Translations under genes and position numbers: made by a program
Part shown: positions 26,957 to 36,150 of the stretch, piece after piece
How the letters are laid out: each line of letters opens with the position of its first letter
Position numbering within the stretch: position 1 is the first letter of the stretch
The notes under the pieces: generated by a model
Seen by the model: the letters and a program-made list of their open reading frames with translations, nothing else
Told to the model about the DNA's origin: nothing
The model's database searches: none
Assembly (NCBI RefSeq): GCF_023922585.1
Contig: NZ_JAMFTN010000025.1
Location: 6,473 to 70,472 of the forward strand
Source of the DNA: Aliidiomarina quisquiliarum
GTDB lineage: Bacteria > Pseudomonadota > Gammaproteobacteria > Enterobacterales > Alteromonadaceae
Reading direction: 5' to 3'
DNA: 64,000 bases

Positions 26957-29290
26957 TTACTTAAACGGATTGTTGACTAATGCAAGGGAAAGTAGCTCGT
27001 CTATCCATTGCACTGCATGAATGTCTAAATCCGCCTTAATATTGTCCGGTATTTCCTTTAATTCACGTTCGTTTTCTTTTGGAATAAGCACCCGACGTAT
27101 GCCACCACGGTGGGCAGCCAGTAGTTTTTCTTTCAATCCACCAATGGCTAATACTTCACCCCGTAGGGTTATTTCACCTGTCATGGCCACATCAGCACGC
27201 ACTGGGTTATTGGTTAACGACGACACTAAAGCGGTCACCATACCTACGCCAGCGCTAGGGCCATCTTTTGGTGTTGCTCCTTCAGGCACGTGCACGTGAA
27301 TGTCCTTTTTCTCGTAAAACTTACTGTCAATACCAAGCTTTTCGGCCCGGCTTCTGACCACGGTAATAGCAGTGCTAATCGACTCCTTCATAACGTCGCC
27401 AAGCGAACCTGTGCTTATATTCTTTCCTTTACCAACTACAGTAGTGGCTTCAATCGTTAGCAAGTCACCACCTACTTGGGTCCAAGCTAAGCCATTAACC
27501 TGACCAATTTGGTCATTGTCTTCGGCACGACCAAAGTCAAACCGTTGCACACCTAAAAATTCTTCTAAGTCTGCAGCCGTAATAGTTACTTTCTTCAGTG
27601 TTTTATCGAGTAAAATTCGACGTACTGTTTTGCGGCATAGTGTTGACAGCTCGCGCTCTAAGTTACGCACCCCAGCTTCACGGGTGTAATAACGAATAAT
27701 GCCTAGAATAGCGTCGTCGGCAATTTCAATTTCGCTTTTTTTCAAGCCATTACGCTCAATTTGTTTGTTTAACAAATGATTTTTAGCAATATTAAGTTTT
27801 TCGTCTTCCGTGTAACCAGAAAGACGTATAACTTCCATACGGTCTAGTAATGGTGCTGGAATATTCATGCTATTCGAGGTGGCAACAAACATCACATCAG
27901 ATAAGTCATAGTCCACTTCTAAATAGTGGTCGTTAAAAGCACTATTTTGTTCTGGGTCAAGCACTTCCAACAATGCAGAAGCAGGATCGCCACGCATATC
28001 TGAGGCCATTTTGTCTATTTCATCAAGTAAAAATAGCGGGTTACGAACTTCTACTTTCGCCATTTTTTGCATTAACTTGCCTGGCATTGAACCAATATAA
28101 GTTCGGCGGTGCCCTCGAATTTCTGCTTCGTCACGCACCCCACCTAGGGCCATACGCACATACTTACGGCCTGTAGCTCGGGCAATAGACTGGCCTAGCG
28201 AAGTTTTACCTACCCCTGGCGGGCCTACTAAGCATAATATTGGGCCACGTACTTTCTGGCTACGCTGCTGTACTGCCAAATAATCTAGAATACGCTCTTT
28301 TACTTTCTCTAAGCCAAAGTGGTCTGCATTTAGAATTTCTTCTGCCTTAGCTAAGTCTTTTTTCACTCGGCTTTTTTTCTGCCAAGGCACATTGGTCATC
28401 CACTCAATATAACCGCGAACAACCGTCGCTTCAGCAGACATCGGCGACATCATGCGTAGCTTTTGCAGCTCTGAGCGGGTTTTTTCTTCCGCTTCTTTTG
28501 GCATTTTAGCGTCATCGATACGTTTGCCTAAGGCTTCAAATTCATCAACACCGTCTTCGCCTTCACCAAGTTCTTTTTGAATGGCTTTCATTTGCTCATT
28601 CAAATAATACTCGCGTTGGCTTTTTTCCATTTGCTGTTTTACACGGTTACGAATTTTGCGCTCTATTTGCAGAATATCTATTTCGCCTTCCATTAGCGCC
28701 ATTAAATATTCAATTCGCTCCCGCACATTGGTTAATTCCAACACATGCTGCTTATCAGCCAGTTTTAACGGCATGTGGGCGGCCATCGTGTCGGCTAAAC
28801 GATCTGCATCGTCAATGCCCGACAAAGAAGTAAGTACTTCCGGTGGAATTTTCTTATTCAGTTTGACGTAGCCTTCAAATTGGTTCATTGCTGAACGGCT
28901 CATCACTTCTTCTTCTTTCTCGTCTAACCCTTCACTAGCAACCACTTTTATTTCAGCGGTAAAATAATCCTCATCGTGCTGCCATTGTTCAATTTTGGCA
29001 CGCTGAGTTCCTTCCACTAGCACTTTAACGGTGCCATCAGGTAGCTTTAGCATTTGCAAAATAGTTGCAAGTGCACCAATTTCATAAATGTCTTTTTCTA
29101 CGGGCTCGTCAACAGCCGCGTCTTTTTGCGCCACTAAAAAAATTTGCTTGCCGTTTTCCATCGCTGCGTCTAGGCAGCGGATAGATTTTTCACGACCAAC
29201 AAAAAGTGGGATCACCATATGTGGGTACACCACTACATCGCGTAGCGGTAACACAGGCATTATTAAGCGTTCAACGCTCTTATCAGTCAT
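26957..29290 (-). CDS. lon: ATP-dependent protease Lon
   Basis: Lon is the cytoplasmic AAA+ serine protease that degrades misfolded and regulatory proteins. From the ATG at 29290 it has 777 residues (E. coli 784). The N-terminal substrate domain opens with MPVLPLRDVVVYPHMVIPLF. The AAA+ module has Walker A GPPGVGKTSLGQSIARATGR and Walker B NPLFLLDEIDKM. The protease domain has the Ser-Lys dyad, with PKDGPSAGVGM around the serine. An ATG four codons upstream (29302) is also possible, but the GGGGAA sequence that serves the inner ATG lies inside that extension. A sigma-32-like promoter lies just upstream. Confidence 0.98.
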   Translation of the reverse strand: MTDKSVERLIMPVLPLRDVVVYPHMVIPLFVGREKSIRCLDAAMENGKQIFLVAQKDAAVDEPVEKDIYEIGALATILQMLKLPDGTVKVLVEGTQRAKIEQWQHDEDYFTAEIKVVASEGLDEKEEEVMSRSAMNQFEGYVKLNKKIPPEVLTSLSGIDDADRLADTMAAHMPLKLADKQHVLELTNVRERIEYLMALMEGEIDILQIERKIRNRVKQQMEKSQREYYLNEQMKAIQKELGEGEDGVDEFEALGKRIDDAKMPKEAEEKTRSELQKLRMMSPMSAEATVVRGYIEWMTNVPWQKKSRVKKDLAKAEEILNADHFGLEKVKERILDYLAVQQRSQKVRGPILCLVGPPGVGKTSLGQSIARATGRKYVRMALGGVRDEAEIRGHRRTYIGSMPGKLMQKMAKVEVRNPLFLLDEIDKMASDMRGDPASALLEVLDPEQNSAFNDHYLEVDYDLSDVMFVATSNSMNIPAPLLDRMEVIRLSGYTEDEKLNIAKNHLLNKQIERNGLKKSEIEIADDAILGIIRYYTREAGVRNLERELSTLCRKTVRRILLDKTLKKVTITAADLEEFLGVQRFDFGRAEDNDQIGQVNGLAWTQVGGDLLTIEATTVVGKGKNISTGSLGDVMKESISTAITVVRSRAEKLGIDSKFYEKKDIHVHVPEGATPKDGPSAGVGMVTALVSSLTNNPVRADVAMTGEITLRGEVLAIGGLKEKLLAAHRGGIRRVLIPKENERELKEIPDNIKADLDIHAVQWIDELLSLALVNNPFK

Positions 29291-29336
29291 CGCATTCCCC
29301 ATGTGGAGCGTTCCAGTAATTAAGTGTTATATATTA

Positions 29337-29364
29337 ATATGAGGTTGAAGCTGCAAAGTTCAAT
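29337..29364 (-). promoter_or_regulatory. Sigma-32-like promoter of lon
   Basis: ATTGAAC (29358-29364), 13 bases, then CCTCATAT (29337-29344) on the minus strand differs from the sigma-32 -10 consensus CCCCATnT by one base. It would start transcription about 40 bases before the lon ATG. lon is a heat-shock gene in E. coli. Confidence 0.65.
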
Positions 29365-29395
29365 AGCAAAGGCTGTATTGATAGCAATATGGGGC

Positions 29396-29419
29396 AAAAA
29401 GGGGCTTTTGCAGCCCCTA
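29396..29419 (-). terminator. Rho-independent terminator of clpP-clpX
   Basis: aggggc (29400-29405) pairs with gcccct (29413-29418) and is followed by TTTTT on the minus strand, 10 bases after the clpX stop. It separates clpX from lon. Confidence 0.75.
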
Positions 29420-29428
29420 ATTGTGTGT

Positions 29429-30706
29429 TTATCCACCCGAAGCGTGAACGTCTTTGCTATTTCCGTAAATAATAATGGGATCTGACTCACCATTTATCAC
29501 TGTTTCATCAATAACAACTTTGCTGACATTTTCCATTGAAGGTAATTCGTACATAGTCGATAACAGTACGTCTTCCACAATAGAGCGCAAACCACGTGCT
29601 CCTGTTTTACGTTGCATTGCTTTGCGAGCAATCGAACGTAACGCGTCTTCACGAAATTCAAGCTCAACATCTTCCATATCGAAAAGAGCACCATATTGCT
29701 TGGTTAGTGCGTTTTTCGGTGCTTGCAAAATTTGCAACAAGGCGTCTTCATCAAGCTCCGTTAAGCTTGCCACCACAGGTAAACGGCCTATAAACTCTGG
29801 AATCAAACCAAATTTAATTAAATCTTCCGGCTCAACTTTCGTTAAAACATCCGTTGCGGCTTCTTCTTTGGCCGATTTTACCTTCGCCGAAAAGCCTATA
29901 CCTGTGCCTGTAGCTAAGCGTTGCTGAATAATTTTTTCTAAACCAGCAAAGGCACCGCCACAAATAAATAGTATTTTAGAAGTGTCTACCTGAACAAATT
30001 CCTGCTGTGGATGCTTACGGCCACCTTGTGGTGGTACAGAAGCTATCGTGCCTTCTATCAGCTTTAACAGCGCCTGCTGCACACCTTCGCCCGACACGTC
30101 GCGAGTAATTGATGGGTTGTCAGACTTACGCGAAATCTTGTCAATCTCATCTATGTAAACAATACCACGCTCGGCCTTGGCTGGGTCGTAATCGCACTTT
30201 TGCAGTAACTTTTGAATAATGTTCTCAACGTCTTCCCCCACATAACCTGCTTCGGTTAAGGTGGTGGCGTCGGCCATAGTAAAGGGCACGTCTAAATAGC
30301 GGGCTAAGGTTTCAGCCAATAGTGTTTTACCACTACCAGTTGGACCAATTAGCAAAATGTTACTTTTCCCAAGTTCTACTTTATCGTGCACACCAGCATT
30401 ATTCAGGCGTTTATAATGGTTATAAACCGCTACAGAAAGTACTTTTTTAGCCCAATCCTGGCCAATTACATAGTCATCGAGATGGGCGCGTATTTCTTTC
30501 GGTGTCATGCCTTTGCTTTGCTCTGCTTGAGCAGCAACTTCTTTAATTTCTTCACGAAGAATATCATTACACAAGTCTACGCATTCATCACAAATGAACA
30601 CCGAAGGCCCAGCAATTAACTTTTTTACTTCGTGCTGGTTTTTGCCACAAAAGGTGCAGTACAACGTTTTACCACCTTCTTGGCTACCACCCGTGTTGTT
30701 AGTCAT
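29429..30706 (-). CDS. clpX: ClpX, ATPase subunit of the ClpXP protease
   Basis: ClpX recognises and unfolds tagged proteins and feeds them into ClpP. The 425-residue protein (E. coli 424) has the N-terminal zinc-binding domain (CTFCGKNQ ... CDECVDLC), Walker [20 protein letters not shown], Walker [11 protein letters not shown] and the pore loop [10 protein letters not shown]. It carries the IGF-type ClpP-binding loop as GIGFSAKV. It lies 21 bases after clpP in a clpP-clpX operon and ends in a terminator. Confidence 0.98.
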   Translation of the reverse strand: MTNNTGGSQEGGKTLYCTFCGKNQHEVKKLIAGPSVFICDECVDLCNDILREEIKEVAAQAEQSKGMTPKEIRAHLDDYVIGQDWAKKVLSVAVYNHYKRLNNAGVHDKVELGKSNILLIGPTGSGKTLLAETLARYLDVPFTMADATTLTEAGYVGEDVENIIQKLLQKCDYDPAKAERGIVYIDEIDKISRKSDNPSITRDVSGEGVQQALLKLIEGTIASVPPQGGRKHPQQEFVQVDTSKILFICGGAFAGLEKIIQQRLATGTGIGFSAKVKSAKEEAATDVLTKVEPEDLIKFGLIPEFIGRLPVVASLTELDEDALLQILQAPKNALTKQYGALFDMEDVELEFREDALRSIARKAMQRKTGARGLRSIVEDVLLSTMYELPSMENVSKVVIDETVINGESDPIIIYGNSKDVHASGG

Positions 30707-30727
30707 TTAATTCTCCAGCACTATGCT

Positions 30728-31354
30728 TTACTTTGTTTCTTTCAAATCTCGTTTACTTAATATGGTGTCAACTAAACCATATTCAACTGCTGTTTCCGCA
30801 CTCATGAAGTTATCACGGTCAGTATCTTTAGCAATTACTTCAATATCTTGCCCAGTATGCTCGGCTAAAATTTGATTCAAGCGGTCTTTTATATACAAAA
30901 TTTCTTTGGCATGAATTTCAATATCTGACGCCTGGCCACGAAAACCTCCAAGCGGCTGGTGAATCATTACCCGTGAATTAGGTAAACAGAAACGCTTACC
31001 TTTTGCGCCTCCAGCCAATAAAAAAGCGCCCATGCTTGCTGCCTGCCCAATACATACGGTCGACACGTCGTTGCGAATAAACTGCATCGTATCGTATATG
31101 GCTAAGCCCGCTGTTACTGAACCACCTGGCGAATTTATATAAAGGTGAATGTCTTTTTCTGGGTTTTCAGATTCAAGAAACAGCATTTGCGCAACAATTA
31201 AGTTGGCCATGTGCTCTTCAACTGGGCCCACAAGAAAAATTACGCCTTCTTTTAATAGGCGGGAATAAATATCAAAAGAGCGTTCGCCCTTTGCGGTTTG
31301 CTCTATCACCATGGGTATTAAAGCTGCCATTGGATCTACCGAAAAATCCTGCAT
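30728..31354 (-). CDS. clpP: ClpP, proteolytic subunit of ClpXP/ClpAP
   Basis: ClpP forms a double-heptamer chamber with serine protease sites. The 208-residue protein (E. coli 207) includes a short N-terminal propeptide ([20 protein letters not shown]). The catalytic triad is visible: Ser in [11 protein letters not shown], His in [11 protein letters not shown] and Asp in [10 protein letters not shown]. It follows tig but is separated from it by a terminator-like hairpin; a GGAG ribosome-binding site precedes the ATG. The tig-clpP-clpX-lon-hupB order is standard for Gammaproteobacteria. Confidence 0.98.
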   Translation of the reverse strand: MQDFSVDPMAALIPMVIEQTAKGERSFDIYSRLLKEGVIFLVGPVEEHMANLIVAQMLFLESENPEKDIHLYINSPGGSVTAGLAIYDTMQFIRNDVSTVCIGQAASMGAFLLAGGAKGKRFCLPNSRVMIHQPLGGFRGQASDIEIHAKEILYIKDRLNQILAEHTGQDIEVIAKDTDRDNFMSAETAVEYGLVDTILSKRDLKETK

Positions 31355-31371
31355 TATTCATTAACTCCTTA

Positions 31372-31407
31372 AACAAAAATGGCTCGAATGCGAACACTCG
31401 AGCCATT
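31372..31407 (-). terminator. Terminator between tig and clpP
   Basis: A 10-bp perfect stem (aatggctcga 31378-31387 with tcgagccatt 31398-31407) followed by TTTTTGTTT on the minus strand lies 30 bases after the tig stop. Confidence 0.82.
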
Positions 31408-31437
31408 AAACCAATTCCTGACAAATTCAGCAAACGC

Positions 31438-32742
31438 TTATTGCGCTGGTGGGTTCATCACATCGTCGAAACTTAAAGTTTCATTAGTTACTTTAGCTTT
31501 CTCAAGTACTAACTCAACTGCTTGTTCTTCTAGTGCAACGTTACGAACCTGCTGCATAAGCTCTTGGTTGCTCTTGTAGTGTTCAATTACTTGAGCTGGA
31601 TCTTCATATGCTGAAGCAACATTCTCTATAAGTGTATCAATTCGCTTGGCATCAACCTTCAGCTCGTTTGAACGAATTACTTCACCTAACAATAAGCCTA
31701 CTTTAACACGTTCAATAGCTTGTTCGTCGAATAGCTCTGCTGGTAGCTCAGGCATATTTTTCGCTTCACCGCCAAAACGCTGCATTGCCTGCTGACGTAA
31801 CACTTGAATTTCCTGTTGCTTCATTGCATTTGGCACAGGAATGTCGGTGTTAGCGGCTAACAACCCGTCGAGAACTTGTTGTTTCACTTTATTCTTAATG
31901 GCATTGGCAAGCTCACGTTCCATGTTTTTGCGAACTTCTGCTTTCAAACCGTCAAGACCACCGTCGGCAATACCAAATTGGCTGGCAAACTCGTCATCCA
32001 ACTTAGGTAAGTCTGGTGCTTCAACAGATTTAATAACTAAGTCGAACTCGGCTGCTTTACCTTTTAAGTTTTCCGCATGGTATTCTTCTGGGAAAGTCAC
32101 TTCAATAGTTTTTTCTTCGCCAGCTTTCAAACCTTTCACGCCGTCTTCAAAGCCTGGAATCATGCGGCCAGCGCCCATTTCTAAAGAGAAATCATCCGCT
32201 TTGCCGCCTTCGAACTCTTCACCGTCTACACGGCCTACAAAGTTCATGACCACACGGTCACCATCTTTAGCACCGCGCTTTACCGCTTTCCAGCCCGCAT
32301 GTTGCTTACGCAAGGTTTCAAGCATTTTGTCTAAATCTGCATCGGTTACTTCCGCTACTGGCTTAGTAACTTCAACCTTGTCTAAATCTTTTAATTCAAT
32401 TTCTGGATACACTTCAATCACGGCAACAAACTCAAAGTCTTTGCCTGGCTCATCGGTTTTAGGTTCAAACCGTGGCGCATCTGTTGGATTGAGTTTTTCT
32501 TGAACGAGTGCCTCAATGTAATGACGCTGCATTTGCTCCATTACTACGTCTTGGCGAATACCTGGTCCATAACGTTTTTCAACCATAGACAATGGCACCT
32601 TACCTGGACGAAAGCCGTCCATACGTGCGGTGCGAGCCTGCTGGCTAATTTGCTTCTTAACTTCAGAGTCGATCTTATCGGCAGGGATAGAAATTGTAAT
32701 GCGACGCTCTAGCCCTTGGGTTGTTTCAACAGAAACCTGCAT
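31438..32742 (-). CDS. tig: Trigger factor
   Basis: Trigger factor is the ribosome-bound chaperone that receives nascent chains. It has 434 residues (E. coli 432). The N-terminal ribosome-binding domain carries the signature [17 protein letters not shown]. The FKBP-type domain (about residues 150-235) is recognisable by [17 protein letters not shown] and [13 protein letters not shown], and a helical C-terminal domain follows. It is separated from clpP by a terminator and is preceded by a promoter about 150 bases upstream. Confidence 0.98.
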   Translation of the reverse strand: MQVSVETTQGLERRITISIPADKIDSEVKKQISQQARTARMDGFRPGKVPLSMVEKRYGPGIRQDVVMEQMQRHYIEALVQEKLNPTDAPRFEPKTDEPGKDFEFVAVIEVYPEIELKDLDKVEVTKPVAEVTDADLDKMLETLRKQHAGWKAVKRGAKDGDRVVMNFVGRVDGEEFEGGKADDFSLEMGAGRMIPGFEDGVKGLKAGEEKTIEVTFPEEYHAENLKGKAAEFDLVIKSVEAPDLPKLDDEFASQFGIADGGLDGLKAEVRKNMERELANAIKNKVKQQVLDGLLAANTDIPVPNAMKQQEIQVLRQQAMQRFGGEAKNMPELPAELFDEQAIERVKVGLLLGEVIRSNELKVDAKRIDTLIENVASAYEDPAQVIEHYKSNQELMQQVRNVALEEQAVELVLEKAKVTNETLSFDDVMNPPAQ

Positions 32743-33118
32743 TGCGTTGTTACCTCAGTGTTGCGGTAGTAAAAAAATTAAATACGACGTATAGGCCAAG
32801 CCAGTACTGCCTCTATATAGGCTAAACTTAGCGAACGACCACCGGGCGTTTACCTTTGCGCTCTGTCGCGATGAAAAAAAATGACGTCGCATTATAGCGA
32901 GGGTCTGCAAAAGAGTCGACCCACGAACGCAAATTTAGCCTTTATTTAATACGAAGATCGCTTTTTGCGATTATTTACACTAACTTAATACATTAACGTA
33001 ACATTGGTACTAGCAATATCAATTCAAGGTATTAAGCCTTTTATTTTTGTTTGCTTGCATGCGCCATGGTGCCTACTGTTTGTAAGTAACCTTACAAAAG
33101 CAAAGGATACGCTTACCT
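32743..33118. other. Intergenic region between tig and the GAF-GGDEF gene
   Basis: This 376-base divergent region holds the tig promoter (32891-32919) and a tig leader of about 140 bases. On the other side is a short inverted repeat, GTAAGTAACCTTAC (33082-33095), before the AAAGGA site of the cyclase gene. No small reading frame with a credible start and ribosome-binding site was found. Confidence 0.6.
32891..32919 (-). promoter_or_regulatory. Sigma-70 promoter of tig
   Basis: TCGACT (32914-32919), a 17-base spacer and a perfect TATAAT (32891-32896) on the minus strand. It would give tig a leader of about 140 bases. Confidence 0.6.
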
Positions 33119-34663
33119 ATGTCGAACTCGGCTCCAGAAACGAACCTACACATTGCTGAATTAGCCTTAAGTTTACTTAAGCAAATGAGTGTTGGCGTCA
33201 TTGCCCAGCTACCACGTAGCGCCACTCACAAAAGCACTTTATATGCTAATCACGCAGCGCAGCGTTTACTTCGCCTTAGCAACTCTTGCCCCACAACTGC
33301 AGAGCTTGATGCATTACCTTTTATCATTGACACTGAATTAGTAGCTACACCAACCCCCAAGTACCCTACACAGCCACCTATAACTCGGGCGTTGTCATTT
33401 CCTGGTATAGAGCGCCGAGATTTAACCCTATATGGCCGTGCTGTTAGCATTGAAGGCCAATATATCCATTGCAATGACCACGGATTTCCGGTGGTATTAA
33501 TTTTCGAACGTGATCACCGCCTATTTGTTCAGCAGCGCCACACCAGCGACTTATTAACCAGCGAAGTGTCGCTCAAAGACATGATTGCCTTTGACAAACT
33601 TATTTCTCAACTGTCTACAGCCCTAATTAATGTGCCTTTAAAAGACGCTAAGGCGCACATTCAAAATGCCCTAGCTGCATTAGGCGAGTTCTGCCAAGCA
33701 GACCGCACTTATATTTTTGAATTCAATAACAGCTTAGGGGAAATGAGTAACACCTACGAATGGGTACGCGAGGGTGTAACTAGCCACATTGATGATTTAC
33801 AAGCCCTGCCACAAAGTTCTGCTCCGTGGTTTACAAAGTTACTCGAGCAAGAAGGCCTTTTTATTGTCAACGACGTTCGTGACATTCCACCAGAAGGTAA
33901 GGCCGAACAAGACGAGTTTAATAGTGAAAATATATGCTCGGTTCTGTGTGTAGGTATGTATATTCAGCAAAAACTTGTCGGCATGGTAGGCTGCGATATG
34001 GTAGCGCGGCGGCGGCATTGGACCGAGGCTGATGTACGGCGGCTAAAAATTGTTGGCGAAATACTTACTAATGCGCTGCAAAAGCAGTACTATATTCATT
34101 CTCTTCATGCCGCTCATAAAGAGTTAGTTGAAGCAAATACAGCCTTACAACAGTTAGCTCAACGCGACGGCTTGACAGGTATTGCAAACCGCCGCCACTT
34201 CGACGAAGTTATTGATGCAGAGCTAGCTCGGGCGCAACGCCACAAAACCCCTTTAGTACTCGTTCTCTTTGATATTGATTACTTTAAGCACTATAACGAC
34301 CATTATGGCCACTTAGCTGGCGACAAGGTTTTGCAGCGAGTTGCAACTAAGTTGCAAAAACAATTTAAGCGCAGTGGCGAATTAGTGGCTCGGTTTGGCG
34401 GGGAAGAGTTTGCCGTTATCTTACCTAACATTTCGCTTGCAGTAGCGCAGCAGCAAGTTGAACGATTACTCAACAAGCTTGTTGCAGCAGATATTGAACA
34501 TATTCACAGTCCTCACTGTCGAAAGCTGACAATGAGCGCAGGCATTAGCAGCTTTAACCCTGAACGCTCGTGTAGTGTCAATAGCCTAATTAACAATGCT
34601 GATCTTGCACTTTATGAAGCCAAGGAGTCTGGCCGAAATTGCACACGCACTAAAAACTCTTAA
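33119..34663 (+). CDS. GAF-GGDEF diguanylate cyclase
   Basis: The 514-residue protein is predicted to make cyclic-di-GMP. Residues 1 to about 165 form a PAS-like region of low similarity. A GAF sensor domain follows (about 175-335; RTYIFEFNNSLGEMSNTYEW near its start). The GGDEF domain opens with RDGLTGIANRRHFDEVI and has an active-site FGGEEFAVILP. The inhibitory site eight residues upstream reads RSGE in place of RxxD, a conservative change that may weaken product inhibition. No membrane helix or signal peptide is visible, so it should be cytoplasmic. It stands alone; the ligand sensed by the GAF domain is unknown. Confidence 0.92.
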   Translation: MSNSAPETNLHIAELALSLLKQMSVGVIAQLPRSATHKSTLYANHAAQRLLRLSNSCPTTAELDALPFIIDTELVATPTPKYPTQPPITRALSFPGIERRDLTLYGRAVSIEGQYIHCNDHGFPVVLIFERDHRLFVQQRHTSDLLTSEVSLKDMIAFDKLISQLSTALINVPLKDAKAHIQNALAALGEFCQADRTYIFEFNNSLGEMSNTYEWVREGVTSHIDDLQALPQSSAPWFTKLLEQEGLFIVNDVRDIPPEGKAEQDEFNSENICSVLCVGMYIQQKLVGMVGCDMVARRRHWTEADVRRLKIVGEILTNALQKQYYIHSLHAAHKELVEANTALQQLAQRDGLTGIANRRHFDEVIDAELARAQRHKTPLVLVLFDIDYFKHYNDHYGHLAGDKVLQRVATKLQKQFKRSGELVARFGGEEFAVILPNISLAVAQQQVERLLNKLVAADIEHIHSPHCRKLTMSAGISSFNPERSCSVNSLINNADLALYEAKESGRNCTRTKNS

Positions 34664-34748
34664 GATAAAGCCTTTACTTTCAATAACGAACCACTTGTAA
34701 TAACTTGTCTATTTAGAATGCAATTCTTTATTAGGGACCCTATACGCA

Positions 34749-35471
34749 ATGCTTTATAAATGTTTAGCTAAAACTTGCCTCGCTATTGCCACGTTGGCTA
34801 CCTTAAGTGCTTGCTCGTCTGGCCCTGAAGATAAACTCGAAGCCAATGTATTTATAGACAACAATACCTTGGTATTGCACGGCTCTGCAGACAAAGCCGC
34901 CGTTCAATCGTTGCTTTCCCTTGCCAATAACAATCCAGAAATTAAACACTTCCGCGTGCGTAGCGCAGGTGGCGACCCAATGGCCGCAATGAATTGGGGC
35001 TATCATTTATTCAAACATGAATTTTCCCTAGAAGTAGAAGGCTATTGTTTAGACAGTTGCGCCAACTATTTTTTCCCTGCAGCCTATGAACGTATTTTGC
35101 AAAAAAATGCCATCGTTGCTTGGTCCGGTGGTGCAAAGCATGAAAACTGGGTATACCAATGGCAGTCTTATAGTTTGCCTGGTATGCGTTCGGTTGTTAG
35201 TCATTACCTAAACGCTTCTTTACGCCGCGAAATACGTTTTTATCAGCGTATTATGGTGTACCAAAAGTTAACTATGTTCGGCTTTGATAGTCATGTAGGC
35301 TGTATGGAAAGTGGCGAGTATAGGGGCTTTTACTACACGGTAGCCGATTTACTTATGCTGGGTGTAGGGCGTGTCTCACGCGAAGGGGTAAGTTGGGATA
35401 AAACTTTTTCCCATTACCCTAGTGACTATTGCTTAGTTAAGCTCGACCCGGTGGAAATGCTAAAACGTTAG
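34749..35471 (+). CDS. Lipoprotein with ClpP/crotonase-like motifs, unknown function
   Basis: The 240-residue protein has a lipoprotein signal ending LSAC (Cys22). The mature part resembles the ClpP/crotonase fold: a strand-plus-turn motif HFRVRSAGGDPMAAMNWG (SAGGD at 72-76), then VEGYCLDSCANYFFPAA with a serine (103) between two cysteines (100, 104). In predicted periplasmic proteins of this type the C-x-S-x-C-like serine is in the position of the ClpP nucleophile. Further on, IVAWSGGAKHENW could carry the catalytic histidine. I know no named member. It ends one base before the convergent IMPACT-family gene. The export signal is clear; protease or hydrolase activity is only inferred. Confidence 0.75.
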   Translation: MLYKCLAKTCLAIATLATLSACSSGPEDKLEANVFIDNNTLVLHGSADKAAVQSLLSLANNNPEIKHFRVRSAGGDPMAAMNWGYHLFKHEFSLEVEGYCLDSCANYFFPAAYERILQKNAIVAWSGGAKHENWVYQWQSYSLPGMRSVVSHYLNASLRREIRFYQRIMVYQKLTMFGFDSHVGCMESGEYRGFYYTVADLLMLGVGRVSREGVSWDKTFSHYPSDYCLVKLDPVEMLKR

Positions 35472-35472
35472 T

Positions 35473-36081
35473 TTAATCTTGGTCTAATTGAATCGTTGCG
35501 CCAACACTGGCTAGAAAGTCGATAAATGCGGGTAAATCTTTTTCTATTACAGCCACACTTAAAAGCACTTGGCTCTTATATTCCACATTCATAACAGCAC
35601 CGTGGTTCTCTTCCAACCAATGCCTAATAACTTGTTCCCTAGCAAAGTCGCAGCTTACCCGTGCCGCTACTTTGGGTTGATAGTGCTCTAACTGTAATGC
35701 GCTTATAGCTTGTTCGGCAGCGGCTGAATAAGCCCGCACCAAACCACCAGCACCTAGCTTTACCCCACCAAAATAGCGCGACACCACCACCATTAGGTTG
35801 CCTATTTCTTTATGCTGAATCACATTTAAAATCGGTCGCCCTGCGGTTCCTGAAGGTTCGCCATCGTCATTCATGGCTGCGCTAAAGGGGGAAAATGGCG
35901 AACCTAATTGGTACGCCCAGCAATGATGCCTAGCGTCTGGGTAGCGGTTTTGCATATAGGCTAATATAGCCATGGCTTGGTCGCGATCTTCAGCATTACC
36001 AGCCCGAGCAATAAAACGACTTTTTTTAATTTCAAACTCAACTTCAACTTGGGCTTTCGCCACCCAGTACGCGTTACTCAT
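35473..36081 (-). CDS. IMPACT/YigZ-family protein
   Basis: The 202-residue protein belongs to the YigZ/IMPACT family. The signature is clear: EIKKSRFIARAGNAED, HHCWAYQLG, then NDDGEPSGTAGRPIL and VVVSRYFGGVKLGAGGLVRAY in pieces along residues 15-125. A C-terminal ferredoxin-like domain (DUF1949) follows. Members resemble eukaryotic IMPACT (a regulator of GCN2), and the E. coli protein's structure is known, but its biological role is unclear. It is convergent with the lipoprotein gene and 69 bases downstream of the QEGLA-family gene on the same strand. Confidence 0.92.
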   Translation of the reverse strand: MSNAYWVAKAQVEVEFEIKKSRFIARAGNAEDRDQAMAILAYMQNRYPDARHHCWAYQLGSPFSPFSAAMNDDGEPSGTAGRPILNVIQHKEIGNLMVVVSRYFGGVKLGAGGLVRAYSAAAEQAISALQLEHYQPKVAARVSCDFAREQVIRHWLEENHGAVMNVEYKSQVLLSVAVIEKDLPAFIDFLASVGATIQLDQD

Positions 36082-36150
36082 TGCGTTACATTAAATCCTC
36101 TTCGCCGTTACTGATTATGTTGCTATTTTATTTAATACCTTGTTGCATAA

